A program made the translations under genes and the position numbers. The notes beneath the pieces were generated by a model, which was given only the letters and a program-made list of their open reading frames with translations, was not told the DNA's origin and searched no databases. A stretch of 64,000 bases of DNA. Source: UBA6144 sp964399165. GTDB taxonomy: Bacteria > Bdellovibrionota > Bacteriovoracia > Bacteriovoracales > Bacteriovoracaceae. The DNA lies in assembly GCA_964399165.1 (NCBI GenBank), contig CAYNPO010000009.1, forward strand, positions 62,001 to 126,000, given 5' to 3'. Below are positions 50,550 through 58,786 of the stretch, one piece after another (positions within the stretch are counted from its first letter, which is position 1; each line of letters opens with the position of its first letter).

Positions 50550-50994
50550 TGGAAGTCCTGGTGAGGGCCCACAGGCCCAGCCCAAGGAGGATGATGCCGG
50601 CCACGCGCCAGCCATCCAGGGGGCGCACCGCCAAGTTGAACCACCCCTGGTGGTCCATGAGCACCGACATGAAAAGCTGGCCGGTGATGAAACCGGCCAT
50701 CATCCCCAGCGCGCCGATCTTTGGAACGAGCATGAGGGCGGCGCTGACGAAGCAGGCGCCCAGAATTCCCCCGGACCAGGCCCACCAAGGCAGAGCAACG
50801 GCTTCACGCCAGCGCGCGGCCCCAGGATTTTGTGCCAGCACGAAAAAGCCCAGGGCGATGGTACCTCCCAGGAAACTTAGGAAGGCGGCAAGGAGCGAGT
50901 GTTGTAGCGTCTGTCCCAGACGGGCATTGATGGCGGCCTGGATGGGCATCAGGGTGCCCACGAGAAAGGCGGCTAAGAGAGGGAAAGCCAGCAT
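50539..50994 (-). CDS. YdcZ/DUF606-type small transporter
   Basis: The 151-residue product has five hydrophobic helices. The motif pattern (LLAAFLVGTLMPIQAAINARL at the start, GAALMLVPKIGALGMMAG-like middle) belongs to the DUF606 half-size members of the drug/metabolite transporter superfamily. Such proteins act as dimers, and their substrates are mostly unknown. ATG 50994 has GAGG nearby. It is 70 bp from the divergent oxyR gene and overlaps the ABC ATPase gene. Confidence 0.75.
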   Translation of the reverse strand: MLAFPLLAAFLVGTLMPIQAAINARLGQTLQHSLLAAFLSFLGGTIALGFFVLAQNPGAARWREAVALPWWAWSGGILGACFVSAALMLVPKIGALGMMAGFITGQLFMSVLMDHQGWFNLAVRPLDGWRVAGIILLGLGLWALTRTSNAA

Positions 50995-51063
50995 GGTGAC
51001 CTCGCGCGGGTATCGTGGTTGAATGTCCCCATTATGCCCGTGGTGCCAGCGTAAGGAAACCCC

Positions 51064-52002
51064 ATGACCCTCACCCAACTCAAGTACATCCTCGCTGTGG
51101 AGCGCTGCCAGGGTTTCGTCCAGGCGGCCCGCGAGTGCCACATCACCCAGCCCACCCTGAGCATGCAGGTGCAGAAGCTCGAGGATTACCTGCAACTCGT
51201 GATATTCGACCGCGCTGTCTCGCCGGTGCGCCCCACCGCCGAAGGCAAGCGCATCCTGGAGATGGCCCGGGAGGTCGTGCACCGGGCGGACGCCCTGGAG
51301 GAAGCCGCGCGGGGAGCGCGGCAGGAAGTGGCGGGCGAGTTCCGTCTGGGCGTGATCCCCACACTGGCGCCTTACCTCTTGCCGCTTTTCATGGCGGATT
51401 TCGCCAAACGCTGTCCGCGGGTCCGTCTGCACGTCTACGAGTTCCAGACCGACGAGATCATGGAGCGCTTGCGCGAAGACAAGTTGGATGCGGGTCTCCT
51501 GGCCACGCCCCTGGAAGCGAAGGACCTGCGCGAGGAACCGCTTTTCTACGAGCCTTTCTCGCTGCTCTTTTCTCCGGGCCACCAGCTTCTCAAGCAGGAA
51601 GCGGTCAGGGAAGAGGACCTCAGCCTGGACGAAGCCTGGCTACTCAAGGAAGGCCACTGTCTGCGGGCCCAGGCATTGCAGCTTTGCCAGGCCGGAACCT
51701 CCGCGGACCGTCCGGTGTCTTTTGAAGGCGGCTCCCTGGAAACCCTGGTGCGCCTGGTGGAAGAGGGCAGGGGCTTCACCGTCCTGCCAGAGTTGGCGGC
51801 CCAGCGCCTGGGCGCCCCGGAGAAGAAGCGCTTGCGTCCATGGAAAGGCAAACGCCCGGTGCGGGAAATTTCTTTGGTGACCGGGCCCTTCGCCCTCCGC
51901 CACGCCATCCAGCGGGCGTTGAAGGATTGTCTCATTTCCCATCTGCCGGCCGAGCTCCAGAAGAAAAACCGCGGCGATAAATTAGTGGAATTGGGCCCGT
52001 AG
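51064..52002 (+). CDS. oxyR: OxyR, peroxide-sensing LysR-family regulator
   Basis: The 312-residue LysR-type protein has an N-terminal helix-turn-helix (about 5-60; FVQAARECHITQPTLSMQVQ). Its effector domain holds the OxyR redox cysteines at C199 and C208 in EGHCLRAQALQLC, the same positions as in E. coli OxyR. Peroxide forms the disulfide that activates transcription of defence genes. The ribosome site TAAGGAAA precedes ATG 51064. It is divergent from the YdcZ/ABC pair, 69 bp apart. LysR regulators often control the divergent unit, so these transport genes could be OxyR targets (inference). Confidence 0.9.
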   Translation: MTLTQLKYILAVERCQGFVQAARECHITQPTLSMQVQKLEDYLQLVIFDRAVSPVRPTAEGKRILEMAREVVHRADALEEAARGARQEVAGEFRLGVIPTLAPYLLPLFMADFAKRCPRVRLHVYEFQTDEIMERLREDKLDAGLLATPLEAKDLREEPLFYEPFSLLFSPGHQLLKQEAVREEDLSLDEAWLLKEGHCLRAQALQLCQAGTSADRPVSFEGGSLETLVRLVEEGRGFTVLPELAAQRLGAPEKKRLRPWKGKRPVREISLVTGPFALRHAIQRALKDCLISHLPAELQKKNRGDKLVELGP

Positions 52003-52119
52003 TCCGAGGAACTAACATTACCTGGTGTCACTTTGGGGTCTTTTCGGCCCGGAAATCCGGATGCTACTTCCTGCGTGAGTTCGATTGCGAACCCAACATC
52101 CAACCGCAGGAGTCCCCCC

Positions 52120-52845
52120 ATGATGAAGTACTTGGTCGCTTTGTTGATGGTCGTATCCAGCTTCGAAAGCTTCGCCCAACACCGTCGTGAAACCAGCCGC
52201 ACTCGCGTCGGCAACAGCGGTGGAAACCGCGGCGGCGCCAGCCGTCCCGCTCCTTCACGCAACCACGACCGTCCCCGTACCACCCGTCCCAGCCCCCGTC
52301 CCGCTCCCCGTAGCGAGCCCGGCAGCGTCCATCGCCGTCCGGTTCCTGGACCCGGTCCCGTTCGCCGCGCTCCCGGCCCCGTGGTCGTGCGCCGTCATCC
52401 GGATACTCCCGTGCGCCGCGCTCCCCGTCACCGCCGCAACCGCACCGTGATCATCGGCCACCGCCGCTACAACCCCCGCCCCTTCCCCGGCTACAACGCC
52501 GCCGTCTCCTTGGGCAACGTGCTGGTCACCGGCATCAACGACGCCAACTACGAGCAAGTTGATTCCTGCTCCTACGTCACCGGCGAAGGCCGCATTGGCG
52601 CCATCAAGCTGCGCGCCCTCAACGACGACGTGAACATCCACTCCGTGAGCGTGCGCTTCGAAGACGGCTCCGCCGTCGCTCTGCCCCTCCTCTCCGGTCA
52701 CATCTATGCCCGCGGTGAGACCGTATGGGCCGACTTGCCCGGTGCAGGCCGCTGCGTGGACAGCGTGCAGATCATCGGCTCCGACCTGGACTTCGGCCGC
52801 GGCGCCCGCGTCGAAATTCTGGGCATGGTCAGACGTCACCACTGA
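52120..52845 (+). CDS. Secreted Arg/Pro-rich DUF2541-like protein, paralog 1 of 3
   Basis: The 241-residue product has a signal peptide (1-18) and a long, probably disordered region rich in Arg, Pro and Ser (about 20-135) with pI far above 10. A C-terminal domain of about 95 residues shows the pattern YEQVDSCSY, GAIKLRALNDDVNI, VRFEDG, ARGETVWADLPG, RCVDSVQIIG. It resembles the beta-sandwich DUF2541 group (IK..V.DxDVxI, DLPG). Two cysteines bridge the start and end of the domain. ATG 52120 with GGAG. Two close relatives follow in tandem. The basic tail may bind lipopolysaccharide or nucleic acid; this is inference. Confidence 0.7.
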   Translation: MMKYLVALLMVVSSFESFAQHRRETSRTRVGNSGGNRGGASRPAPSRNHDRPRTTRPSPRPAPRSEPGSVHRRPVPGPGPVRRAPGPVVVRRHPDTPVRRAPRHRRNRTVIIGHRRYNPRPFPGYNAAVSLGNVLVTGINDANYEQVDSCSYVTGEGRIGAIKLRALNDDVNIHSVSVRFEDGSAVALPLLSGHIYARGETVWADLPGAGRCVDSVQIIGSDLDFGRGARVEILGMVRRHH

Positions 52846-52850
52846 ATTTG

Positions 52851-52886
52851 CTATGGGGGTGGGCGTGCCCGCTCCCATAGATTTTT
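52851..52886 (+). terminator. Terminator of secreted paralog 1
   Basis: CTATGGGGGTGGGC / GCCCGCTCCCATAG (52851-52880) is a 14-bp stem with two G-U pairs and a tiny loop, followed by ATTTTTC. It starts 6 bp after the stop of paralog 1. Confidence 0.7.
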
Positions 52887-52957
52887 CATATGGGTTGCGC
52901 TGAATTCTCCATGGTGTATGAAGCCAGTCCCTTCTCACCCTATTCCAGGAGGTCTCC

Positions 52958-53488
52958 ATGAAAGCCTTTTTTGCCACCGCCTTGCTGCTCACCAGCACCC
53001 TTGCTGCCGCTCAATACCGTCCCCGTCCTTTGCCTGGCCCCCGTCCTGATTTCGGGCGTGATCGTACTGAAAGCCTGGGCACGGTGGTTGTGCGCGGCCG
53101 CCGCGCCTCCGTGGGCTTCGAGCGCGTGGACTCCTGCGCCCGCGTGGGCGGTGAGGGGCGTGTGCGCGCCATCAAGTTGCGCGCTCTCAATGATGACGTG
53201 AACATCTTTAACGTGACCGTCCGCTTCGAAAACGGACGGGTGCAGCCCCTGTTCGGCCTTGCCGGACACCTCTATGCCCGTGGCGAGACCCGTTGGGTCG
53301 ATTTGCCAGGCAACGCCCGCTGCATCGACAGTGTGATGGTCGTTGCCGCCGACGATGATGACCGCGCTGGCCGCCGTTGCGGCGGAGACGGGCGCCGGGA
53401 TGGACGTCGCGACGACCGCCGTTGCGGGCCCCGTGCTGACCGCCCTGCCCGGGTCGAAATCATCGGTCAAATCGGCCGCCGGCGCTGA
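52958..53488 (+). CDS. Secreted DUF2541-like protein, paralog 2 of 3
   Basis: The 176-residue product has a signal peptide (1-18) and only a short basic linker (RPRPLPGPRPDFGRDR). The same C-terminal domain follows: ERVDSCARV, AIKLRALNDDVNI, VRFENG, YARGETRWVDLPG, RCIDSVMVV. It then has an Asp/Arg-rich insertion (DDDDRAGRRCGGDGRRDGRR) before the final VEIIGQIGRRR. Two added cysteines lie in that insertion. The ribosome site AGGAGG stands six bases before ATG 52958. Between two paralogs with the same domain, it appears to be a gene-duplication copy with its own terminator and promoter. Confidence 0.7.
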   Translation: MKAFFATALLLTSTLAAAQYRPRPLPGPRPDFGRDRTESLGTVVVRGRRASVGFERVDSCARVGGEGRVRAIKLRALNDDVNIFNVTVRFENGRVQPLFGLAGHLYARGETRWVDLPGNARCIDSVMVVAADDDDRAGRRCGGDGRRDGRRDDRRCGPRADRPARVEIIGQIGRRR

Positions 53489-53508
53489 AGGAAAATGTAT
53501 CGCTTCGG

Positions 53509-53542
53509 AAAGGGGCCCCATCTCGGGGCCCCTTTCTTTTTT
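53509..53542 (+). terminator. Terminator of secreted paralog 2
   Basis: A perfect 11-bp stem AAAGGGGCCCC / GGGGCCCCTTT with loop ATCTC is followed by CTTTTTT (53509-53542). It lies 20 bp after the stop of paralog 2. Confidence 0.9.
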
Positions 53543-53633
53543 ACAGGGTGTCCTGACGAAGTCCACAAGCCTTGGATATGGGGAAAGGGACGAACGTGAA
53601 TCCGCTCGTTTCCCTTTCAACTAGGAGAAAATC

Positions 53634-54203
53634 ATGTTTAAGGCCTTCATCGCCCTCCTGCTCGTCGCTGTAAGCGTCGAGTCCTTCGCCCAACACCGTC
53701 CCCGCCGTCACGGCGAGCCCGGCGGCGTCCGCCGTCGCACGGTTCCTGGCCCCGGTCCCGTCCGCCGCCACCCCGCTCCTGGCCCGGTCATCCGTCGCCA
53801 CCCGCCCGTGGTCGTGCGCCGTTATCCCACCCGCACCTTCCCCGGCTACGGCGCCACCGTCACTCTGGGTGACGTTTTGATCTCCGGCCACAACGACAGC
53901 AGCTACGAGCAAGTGGATTCTTGTTCCTACGTTTACGGCGAAGGCCGCATCAGCGCCATCAAGCTGCGCGCCCTCAATGACGATGTGACCATCCGGGGCG
54001 TGCGCGTGCGCTTCGAGGACGGCGGAGGCGTGAGCCTTCCCATCCTCTCCGGTTACCTCTACAACCGCCAAGAGACCCTGTGGGCCGACCTGCCCGGTTC
54101 TTCCCGCTGCGTGGACAGCGTGCAGATCGTGGGCTCCGACAACGACTACGGCCGCTCCGCCCGCGTCCAGATCCTCGGCCGCGTGGGCTACCGCCGCTTC
54201 TAA
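53634..54203 (+). CDS. Secreted Arg/Pro-rich DUF2541-like protein, paralog 3 of 3
   Basis: The 189-residue product has a signal peptide (1-18, VESFAQ), then a basic Pro/His/Arg-rich region (about 20-65, with VVVRRYP) and the shared C-terminal domain: YEQVDSCSY, AIKLRALNDDVTI, VRFEDG, YNRQETLWADLPG, RCVDSVQIVGSD. It is clearly closest to paralog 1 (same YEQVDSCSY and DYGR-ARV-IL ending). The ribosome site GGAG precedes ATG 53634. A strong terminator follows at 54233, so the triplet is a set of three separate transcription units. Confidence 0.7.
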   Translation: MFKAFIALLLVAVSVESFAQHRPRRHGEPGGVRRRTVPGPGPVRRHPAPGPVIRRHPPVVVRRYPTRTFPGYGATVTLGDVLISGHNDSSYEQVDSCSYVYGEGRISAIKLRALNDDVTIRGVRVRFEDGGGVSLPILSGYLYNRQETLWADLPGSSRCVDSVQIVGSDNDYGRSARVQILGRVGYRRF

Positions 54204-54210
54204 GAGAACG

Positions 54211-55143
54211 TCAGGTTTCTCCGACCACCGCCACGGGGGACTTCGGTCCCCCGTTTTTTTTGCGGTGACTCCGGATAAGCCCTTCGGCGGTGTACCAGGC
54301 GAGCCCCAGCCAGATCAGGATGAAGCCCTGCCAGCGCGCGGCCGGCATGGGTTCATGAAAAATCCACCAGCCGCACAGGAATTTCAACGAGGGTGAAAGG
54401 TACTGGGTGAAGCCCAGTACTTGCAGCGGGAGCCGTCTCGCCGCGTAGGCGAAAAGCACCAATGGCAGGCAAGTGATGATGCCCGAGAGGGAAAGCAGCA
54501 GGAACTTGCCATGCCCGAGCACCGCCAGATCCCGCTGGAGGTCGCCGCCCCGGTTGAGCCACCAGGCGAGGAAAGGTAGGAACACCACCGCGGTTTCGAA
54601 GCCCAGTCCCTCCAGCGCGCCCACGTGGGTCAGTTTGCGGATCACCCCGTAGAGCCCGAAGGTGAGGGACAAAGCCAAGGCGATCCAGGGGAAGGCCGCT
54701 AGCCCCGAGGAGAGGCCGATCCAGGCCACGCCCAGGCAGGCAAGGGCCACGGCCGGCCACTGAGTGCGGCGGAACGTCTCCTTGAGGAAGAGGCCGCCCA
54801 CCACCATGTTGATTAACGGGTTGAGGAAGTAGCCCATGCTGGCCTCGAGGATGTGTCCTTGGGTCACGGCCACCACGTACATGAGCCAGTTGGAGGCGAT
54901 GAGAAAGGCGGAGAGCGTGAGCCAGCCCAAAAGCCGTGGCTCGCGCAATGCCGCCCGCAGGGGCGCCATCCTGCCGGTGGCCGGAACCAGTACTGCCAAC
55001 GTCAGAACGCTCCAGAAAAGCCGGTGCATGAACAGGTCTTCTCCGGGCAATTCCGGGAAAAACTTCCAGTAGATGGGAAAAAGCCCCCAACAGGAGAACG
55101 CCACGATGGAGGCGAGCAGCGGGCGTCCCAGGCCGGGGATCAC
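54211..55143 (-). CDS. rarD: RarD/EamA-type transporter
   Basis: The 310-residue product has ten membrane helices in two EamA repeats (first with ISFSCWGLFPIYWK-like start, HRLFWS, second with FLKETFR). It resembles RarD-type members of the drug/metabolite transporter family; the substrate is unknown. The start is GTG 55143, overlapping the stop of the MFS gene by four bases. The last codons (KKNGGPKSPVAV) are read through the terminator hairpin of the opposite secreted gene, so the gene ends inside another gene's terminator. Confidence 0.85.
   Translation of the reverse strand: MIPGLGRPLLASIVAFSCWGLFPIYWKFFPELPGEDLFMHRLFWSVLTLAVLVPATGRMAPLRAALREPRLLGWLTLSAFLIASNWLMYVVAVTQGHILEASMGYFLNPLINMVVGGLFLKETFRRTQWPAVALACLGVAWIGLSSGLAAFPWIALALSLTFGLYGVIRKLTHVGALEGLGFETAVVFLPFLAWWLNRGGDLQRDLAVLGHGKFLLLSLSGIITCLPLVLFAYAARRLPLQVLGFTQYLSPSLKFLCGWWIFHEPMPAARWQGFILIWLGLAWYTAEGLIRSHRKKNGGPKSPVAVVGET
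54233..54261 (+). terminator. Terminator of secreted paralog 3, UUCG tetraloop
   Basis: ACGGGGGAC-TTCG-GTCCCCCGT (54233-54254) is a perfect 9-bp stem with a UUCG tetraloop followed by seven or more T residues. It also encodes the C-terminus of the opposite rarD gene, so a terminator is built into a coding sequence. Confidence 0.95.
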
Positions 55144-56375
55144 GGCAAACTCGCGTTCTTGGCGATGCGCCTGCCACACAGCCAGGCCAGTAATGTGATC
55201 ACACAGGCGACGATCCCCACCAGCCCAAATCCTTCCAACCGGCCGTCTGAGGCTTCAGCGATCATCCATCCCGCCACCAGAGAGGAAGCTCCGGAAGCCA
55301 GCTGGCGGAAGGCGTTCTCCAGCCCCATGAAAGTGCCGCGTTTTTTCGGATCCACCACCAGCGAAAGCAACGTCATGGCGGGGATAAACCGGCCGGAACC
55401 GCTCATCATGAACATGGTGGTGCAGAGGAGCGAAAGTGCCAGGGGCACCACACCCAAGTGGGTCACCAGCATCATGGGCATGAATGAAAAAAAGGCCATG
55501 ATGGTGAACATGCGGTAGCTGCCGTGCCGGTCGCACAGCTTTCCGATGAGGCGGGATGAGAGCATGGTGGCGCAACCGCCCACCAGGTAGATGTACTTGA
55601 GCTGGGACTCCGCCATGCCGGCGTTCTTCACCATGGAGGGGGCGAGGAAAGGGATGATCATGAACATCCCGAAGGCGAGGAGCGAGGTCAGAAGGAAGCC
55701 CTGCATGTGCTTGCGCTCGGTGGCGATGGCGGCGAATTCGCGCAGGACCTCTTTGGGAGGGCGTGGTCCCTGTTTGTTGTTCACACGGGGAAGGGATTGG
55801 GCGGCCATGAAGAAGGCTAGCGCGCCCAGGGCGACGATGAAGAGGAAGGGGGCGTGCCAGTCATACCACTCCGCCAGGGCGAGCCCGATGGGAATTCCCA
55901 CCACGCTGGCCACGGAGAAGGAGGACATGACCACGCCGTTGGCGGAGCCCCGTCGTTGGGGCGGGATGAGGTCGGCCACCAGGGCGAAGACCACGCCGTT
56001 GAGAACACCCCCGAAGGCCCCCGCCACGATCCGCGCCCCCAGCAGCAAGGGAAAGTTGGGGGCGATGGCACACAGGAAGGTGCCCACTAGGAAACCGGCG
56101 AAGGCCAGCAAGAGGACTTTCTTGCGTTCGAGCCGGTCGGCGTTGATGGAATAGAGGAAGTTGGCCGCGCCGGCGGCGAAGGTGTAGCTGGATACGAGCA
56201 TGCCGAATTCAGATGTGCTGACTTCGAAGACGCGCATGAGTCGCGTACCCAGGGGCATCAGGATGACGAAGTCCAAGATATGGACGAATTGGATGGCGGC
56301 GAGAAGCCCCACCCAGAGGTTTTCCTGGCGCAGCGTCGGCCCTGTCGGGATGGTGGTTTGGGCGGGAGATTCCAT
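55140..56375 (-). CDS. MFS transporter, 12 helices
   Basis: The 411-residue product has twelve hydrophobic segments and the motif A loop NADRLERKKVLLL of the major facilitator superfamily, with a second copy in the C-half (IGKLCDRHGSYRMF). By shape it is in the drug:H+ antiporter-like or sugar/amino-acid exporter groups; the substrate is unknown. The ATG shares one base with the stop of the AstD-like gene, and its stop overlaps the rarD start. This gives a three-gene operon of dehydrogenase and two transporters that may export or take up related compounds (inference). Confidence 0.85.
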   Translation of the reverse strand: MESPAQTTIPTGPTLRQENLWVGLLAAIQFVHILDFVILMPLGTRLMRVFEVSTSEFGMLVSSYTFAAGAANFLYSINADRLERKKVLLLAFAGFLVGTFLCAIAPNFPLLLGARIVAGAFGGVLNGVVFALVADLIPPQRRGSANGVVMSSFSVASVVGIPIGLALAEWYDWHAPFLFIVALGALAFFMAAQSLPRVNNKQGPRPPKEVLREFAAIATERKHMQGFLLTSLLAFGMFMIIPFLAPSMVKNAGMAESQLKYIYLVGGCATMLSSRLIGKLCDRHGSYRMFTIMAFFSFMPMMLVTHLGVVPLALSLLCTTMFMMSGSGRFIPAMTLLSLVVDPKKRGTFMGLENAFRQLASGASSLVAGWMIAEASDGRLEGFGLVGIVACVITLLAWLCGRRIAKNASLP

Positions 56376-57880
56376 CAGGGGTTCAATCCCACCACATCTT
56401 CCAGCTTGGAACTCGTGTCATCCGTGGTCTCCAGGGCCGCCACGGCATTCACGCAATGGTCGACCATGCTGACGGCCGCCGGACGGAAGTTGCCGGAGTC
56501 CTTCACGCCACCGAAAGGCAAGCGGGCGCTGGCCCCCACGGTGGAACGGTTCAAATTGATGATACCGGCGTCCAGATCGCGCAGGCAGCGCTGGAACAAG
56601 GCCTGATCCCGAGTGAACACGGAAGCCGCCAGGCCGTACTCGGTGCAGTTGGCGGCCGCCAGGGCCTCGTCGATGTCGTCGTAGGGGAGGAAACAGGCGT
56701 TTGGCCCGAAGATCTCCTCCTGAACGAATTTGCCCTTCAGGTCGGCCTTCTCGAGGTAGTGCAGCGAGGGGGACACGTAATGGCCAAGCCATTTCATTTC
56801 AAGTTTCCGGGGAGCGAGCAGTTCCTGGGCGCCTTCCTTCAGGCCCTGGGCGCAGAAATCCAGGTACGCCTTCTCCGCAGCCGCGTCGATGACCGGCCCC
56901 ATGAAGGCCGGCTTTTCCGCCAGCACGGGGTGGTCCACCCGGATGCGCTTGGCGGTGACGGTGAACTGGTCGATGAATTGTTGGGCGATCTTACGGTGCA
57001 CAAGGATGATGGAAGTGGACGTGCAGCGCTGGCCTGAGGTGAGGAAACAGGCGCGCAGCAGCTCCGGGAGCGCGTGGGGCACGTGGGCGTCGTGGTGGAC
57101 GATGGTGGTGTTCTTCCCACCCAGTTCCAGCGCCACCATTTTCTTCAGGTCTTGATGCGTGTTCTTCAAGATCAACTTTCCTACTGCGCGCGAACCGGTG
57201 AAAAACACCGCGCGCACACGGGGATCCGAGGTGAGCTTGCCAGCGGTCACGCCCGTGCCGTTAATGAAGTTCACCACCCCCGCGGGGAAGCCCGCCTCCT
57301 CGAAGCACTCCATCATCAGCTGGGCCGAGTAGATGGTCTTCTCAGAGGGCTTGAAGATGACGCTGTTCCCGGCGATGAGCGCAGAGAGGATCTGGCCGTT
57401 GGCCAGGTGGCAGGGGAAATTAAAGGGCCCGATGACCACCGCGGGCCCGATGGGCTTGTGGACCGTGTGCCCGTCGATGTTGGGCATGATTCCTTTGATG
57501 GTCTTGAGCGAAATCCGCGGGAGCGAGTCGTTCAGTGTGACGTCCACTTTGGAAATCACGGAGGCGGCTTCGGTCTTGGCCTCCCACAGAGGTTTTCCCA
57601 CTTCCCATGCCAAGGCTTCGGCGATGGCCTCCTGACGCTTCTTCACCGCGTCTTGGTAACGACGCAGGCAAGCCGAGCGCTCCTCCACGGAGGTCTTGCG
57701 CCAAACCTCAAAGCCCTTCTGGGCCGAGACCACCACCGCATCCGCATGGGCATGCCAAACCTTGGCCTCCCACAGCAGCTTGTCCGTGTCCGCGGGGGAG
57801 GTTTTGCGCACGACCTCATCGCCGCCGGCGGGGGCGTGCCACTGTCCGTCGTAGAAGTCGCCCTTGAGTGTCATTTGCAT
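56375..57880 (-). CDS. astD: Succinylglutamate-semialdehyde dehydrogenase-like aldehyde dehydrogenase
   Basis: The 501-residue aldehyde dehydrogenase has the catalytic cysteine in TSGQRCTSTS, the glutamate in ALELGGKN, and the cofactor and active-site segments IGPFNFPCHLANGQ and FTGSRAVG. It matches the AstD group that oxidises N-succinylglutamate semialdehyde in arginine degradation, but related enzymes act on aminoadipate semialdehyde. ATG 57880 is used (AAGGAC upstream). It stands with an AstA and an aminotransferase gene nearby, but separated by the DUF1338 gene on the other strand. First of the operon with the MFS and RarD genes. Confidence 0.75.
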   Translation of the reverse strand: MQMTLKGDFYDGQWHAPAGGDEVVRKTSPADTDKLLWEAKVWHAHADAVVVSAQKGFEVWRKTSVEERSACLRRYQDAVKKRQEAIAEALAWEVGKPLWEAKTEAASVISKVDVTLNDSLPRISLKTIKGIMPNIDGHTVHKPIGPAVVIGPFNFPCHLANGQILSALIAGNSVIFKPSEKTIYSAQLMMECFEEAGFPAGVVNFINGTGVTAGKLTSDPRVRAVFFTGSRAVGKLILKNTHQDLKKMVALELGGKNTTIVHHDAHVPHALPELLRACFLTSGQRCTSTSIILVHRKIAQQFIDQFTVTAKRIRVDHPVLAEKPAFMGPVIDAAAEKAYLDFCAQGLKEGAQELLAPRKLEMKWLGHYVSPSLHYLEKADLKGKFVQEEIFGPNACFLPYDDIDEALAAANCTEYGLAASVFTRDQALFQRCLRDLDAGIINLNRSTVGASARLPFGGVKDSGNFRPAAVSMVDHCVNAVAALETTDDTSSKLEDVVGLNP

Positions 57881-57979
57881 GGCCAGTCCTTGGAGGGGAA
57901 TTGATCCATCATACGGCGGGCAGCGCCTTCCGGCGAGGGGAGGAGACGTGGTAGAGTGCCCCATTCCTTGGAGGAAAGC

Positions 57980-58783
57980 ATGGCGAAAACCTTACCGGAG
58001 CTGTTGGATAAGATGTGGCGCGACTATGTGGCCATCAACCCCTTGGCCCAGAAGGTCCATGACCTCTTCACCGCCCGGGGTGACACCGTTTTAAACGACC
58101 ACATCGCGCTCCGCACCTTCCGCCATCCGCGGGTGGGGGTGGACGTGCTCGCTGCCCCTTTCCTGGCCTCCGGCTACCGCTTCGGCGGTGACTATCACTT
58201 CACGGACAAGAAACTCTACGCCAAGCACTATGAACACACTGACCCGAAGTTCCCCAAGATTTTCATCTCCGAGCTCAAAACCGAGGAGTTTTCCCCGGGG
58301 CTTCAAGAGGCCGTGAACGGCCTGGTTGCTCAGATCCCGGCCGGTCTGGAACACACCTTCGACTTTTGCTCCGTGGGCCGCCCCTGGAAGGCCACCCACG
58401 CCCTCTACCAAAAACTGCTCCCCGAATCGGACTACGCCGCCTGGGTAAGCGCCTTCGGCTATCGTCCCAACCACTTCACCGTCTACATCAACGCCCTCAA
58501 GAGCTTCACCGACATCAAGGAGCTCAACGACTTCCTGAAAGCGACTGGCGTGAAACTCAACGCCAGTGGTGGCGAGATCAAGGGAACGCCCGAGGTGTTC
58601 CTCGAGCAGTCCTCCACCTTGGCCAATAACATTGAAGTTGCGTTCGACGACGGAAAGTTCACCATCCCCGCTTGCTACTATGAGTTCGCCAAGCGCTATC
58701 CCTTGCCCAATGGGCAGATGTACCAGGGGTTCGTGGCGGCTTCGGCGGATAAGATTTTTGAGTCGACGTCGAAGGGGCAGTGA
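57980..58783 (+). CDS. DUF1338 protein, 2-oxoadipate dioxygenase/decarboxylase family
   Basis: The 267-residue product has the DUF1338 fold. Likely metal ligands are H41 (NDHIALRTF), H165 (RPNHFTVYI) and E235 (YYEFAKR). Their order and the H165-to-E235 spacing fit HglS, the iron enzyme that turns 2-oxoadipate into D-2-hydroxyglutarate in lysine breakdown. It is shorter than HglS (about 460 residues), as in many Bacteroidetes-type members. ATG 57980 has TTGGAGGAA upstream. Its neighbours are an aminotransferase, AstA and an AstD-like dehydrogenase, so an amino-acid degradation role is likely. Confidence 0.7.
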   Translation: MAKTLPELLDKMWRDYVAINPLAQKVHDLFTARGDTVLNDHIALRTFRHPRVGVDVLAAPFLASGYRFGGDYHFTDKKLYAKHYEHTDPKFPKIFISELKTEEFSPGLQEAVNGLVAQIPAGLEHTFDFCSVGRPWKATHALYQKLLPESDYAAWVSAFGYRPNHFTVYINALKSFTDIKELNDFLKATGVKLNASGGEIKGTPEVFLEQSSTLANNIEVAFDDGKFTIPACYYEFAKRYPLPNGQMYQGFVAASADKIFESTSKGQ

Positions 58784-58786
58784 GCC

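Noticed and set aside
52075..52100. tRNA-like TTCGATT-CGAA segment
   Set aside because: No acceptor stem or anticodon arm can be built around it; it is the leader of secreted paralog 1.
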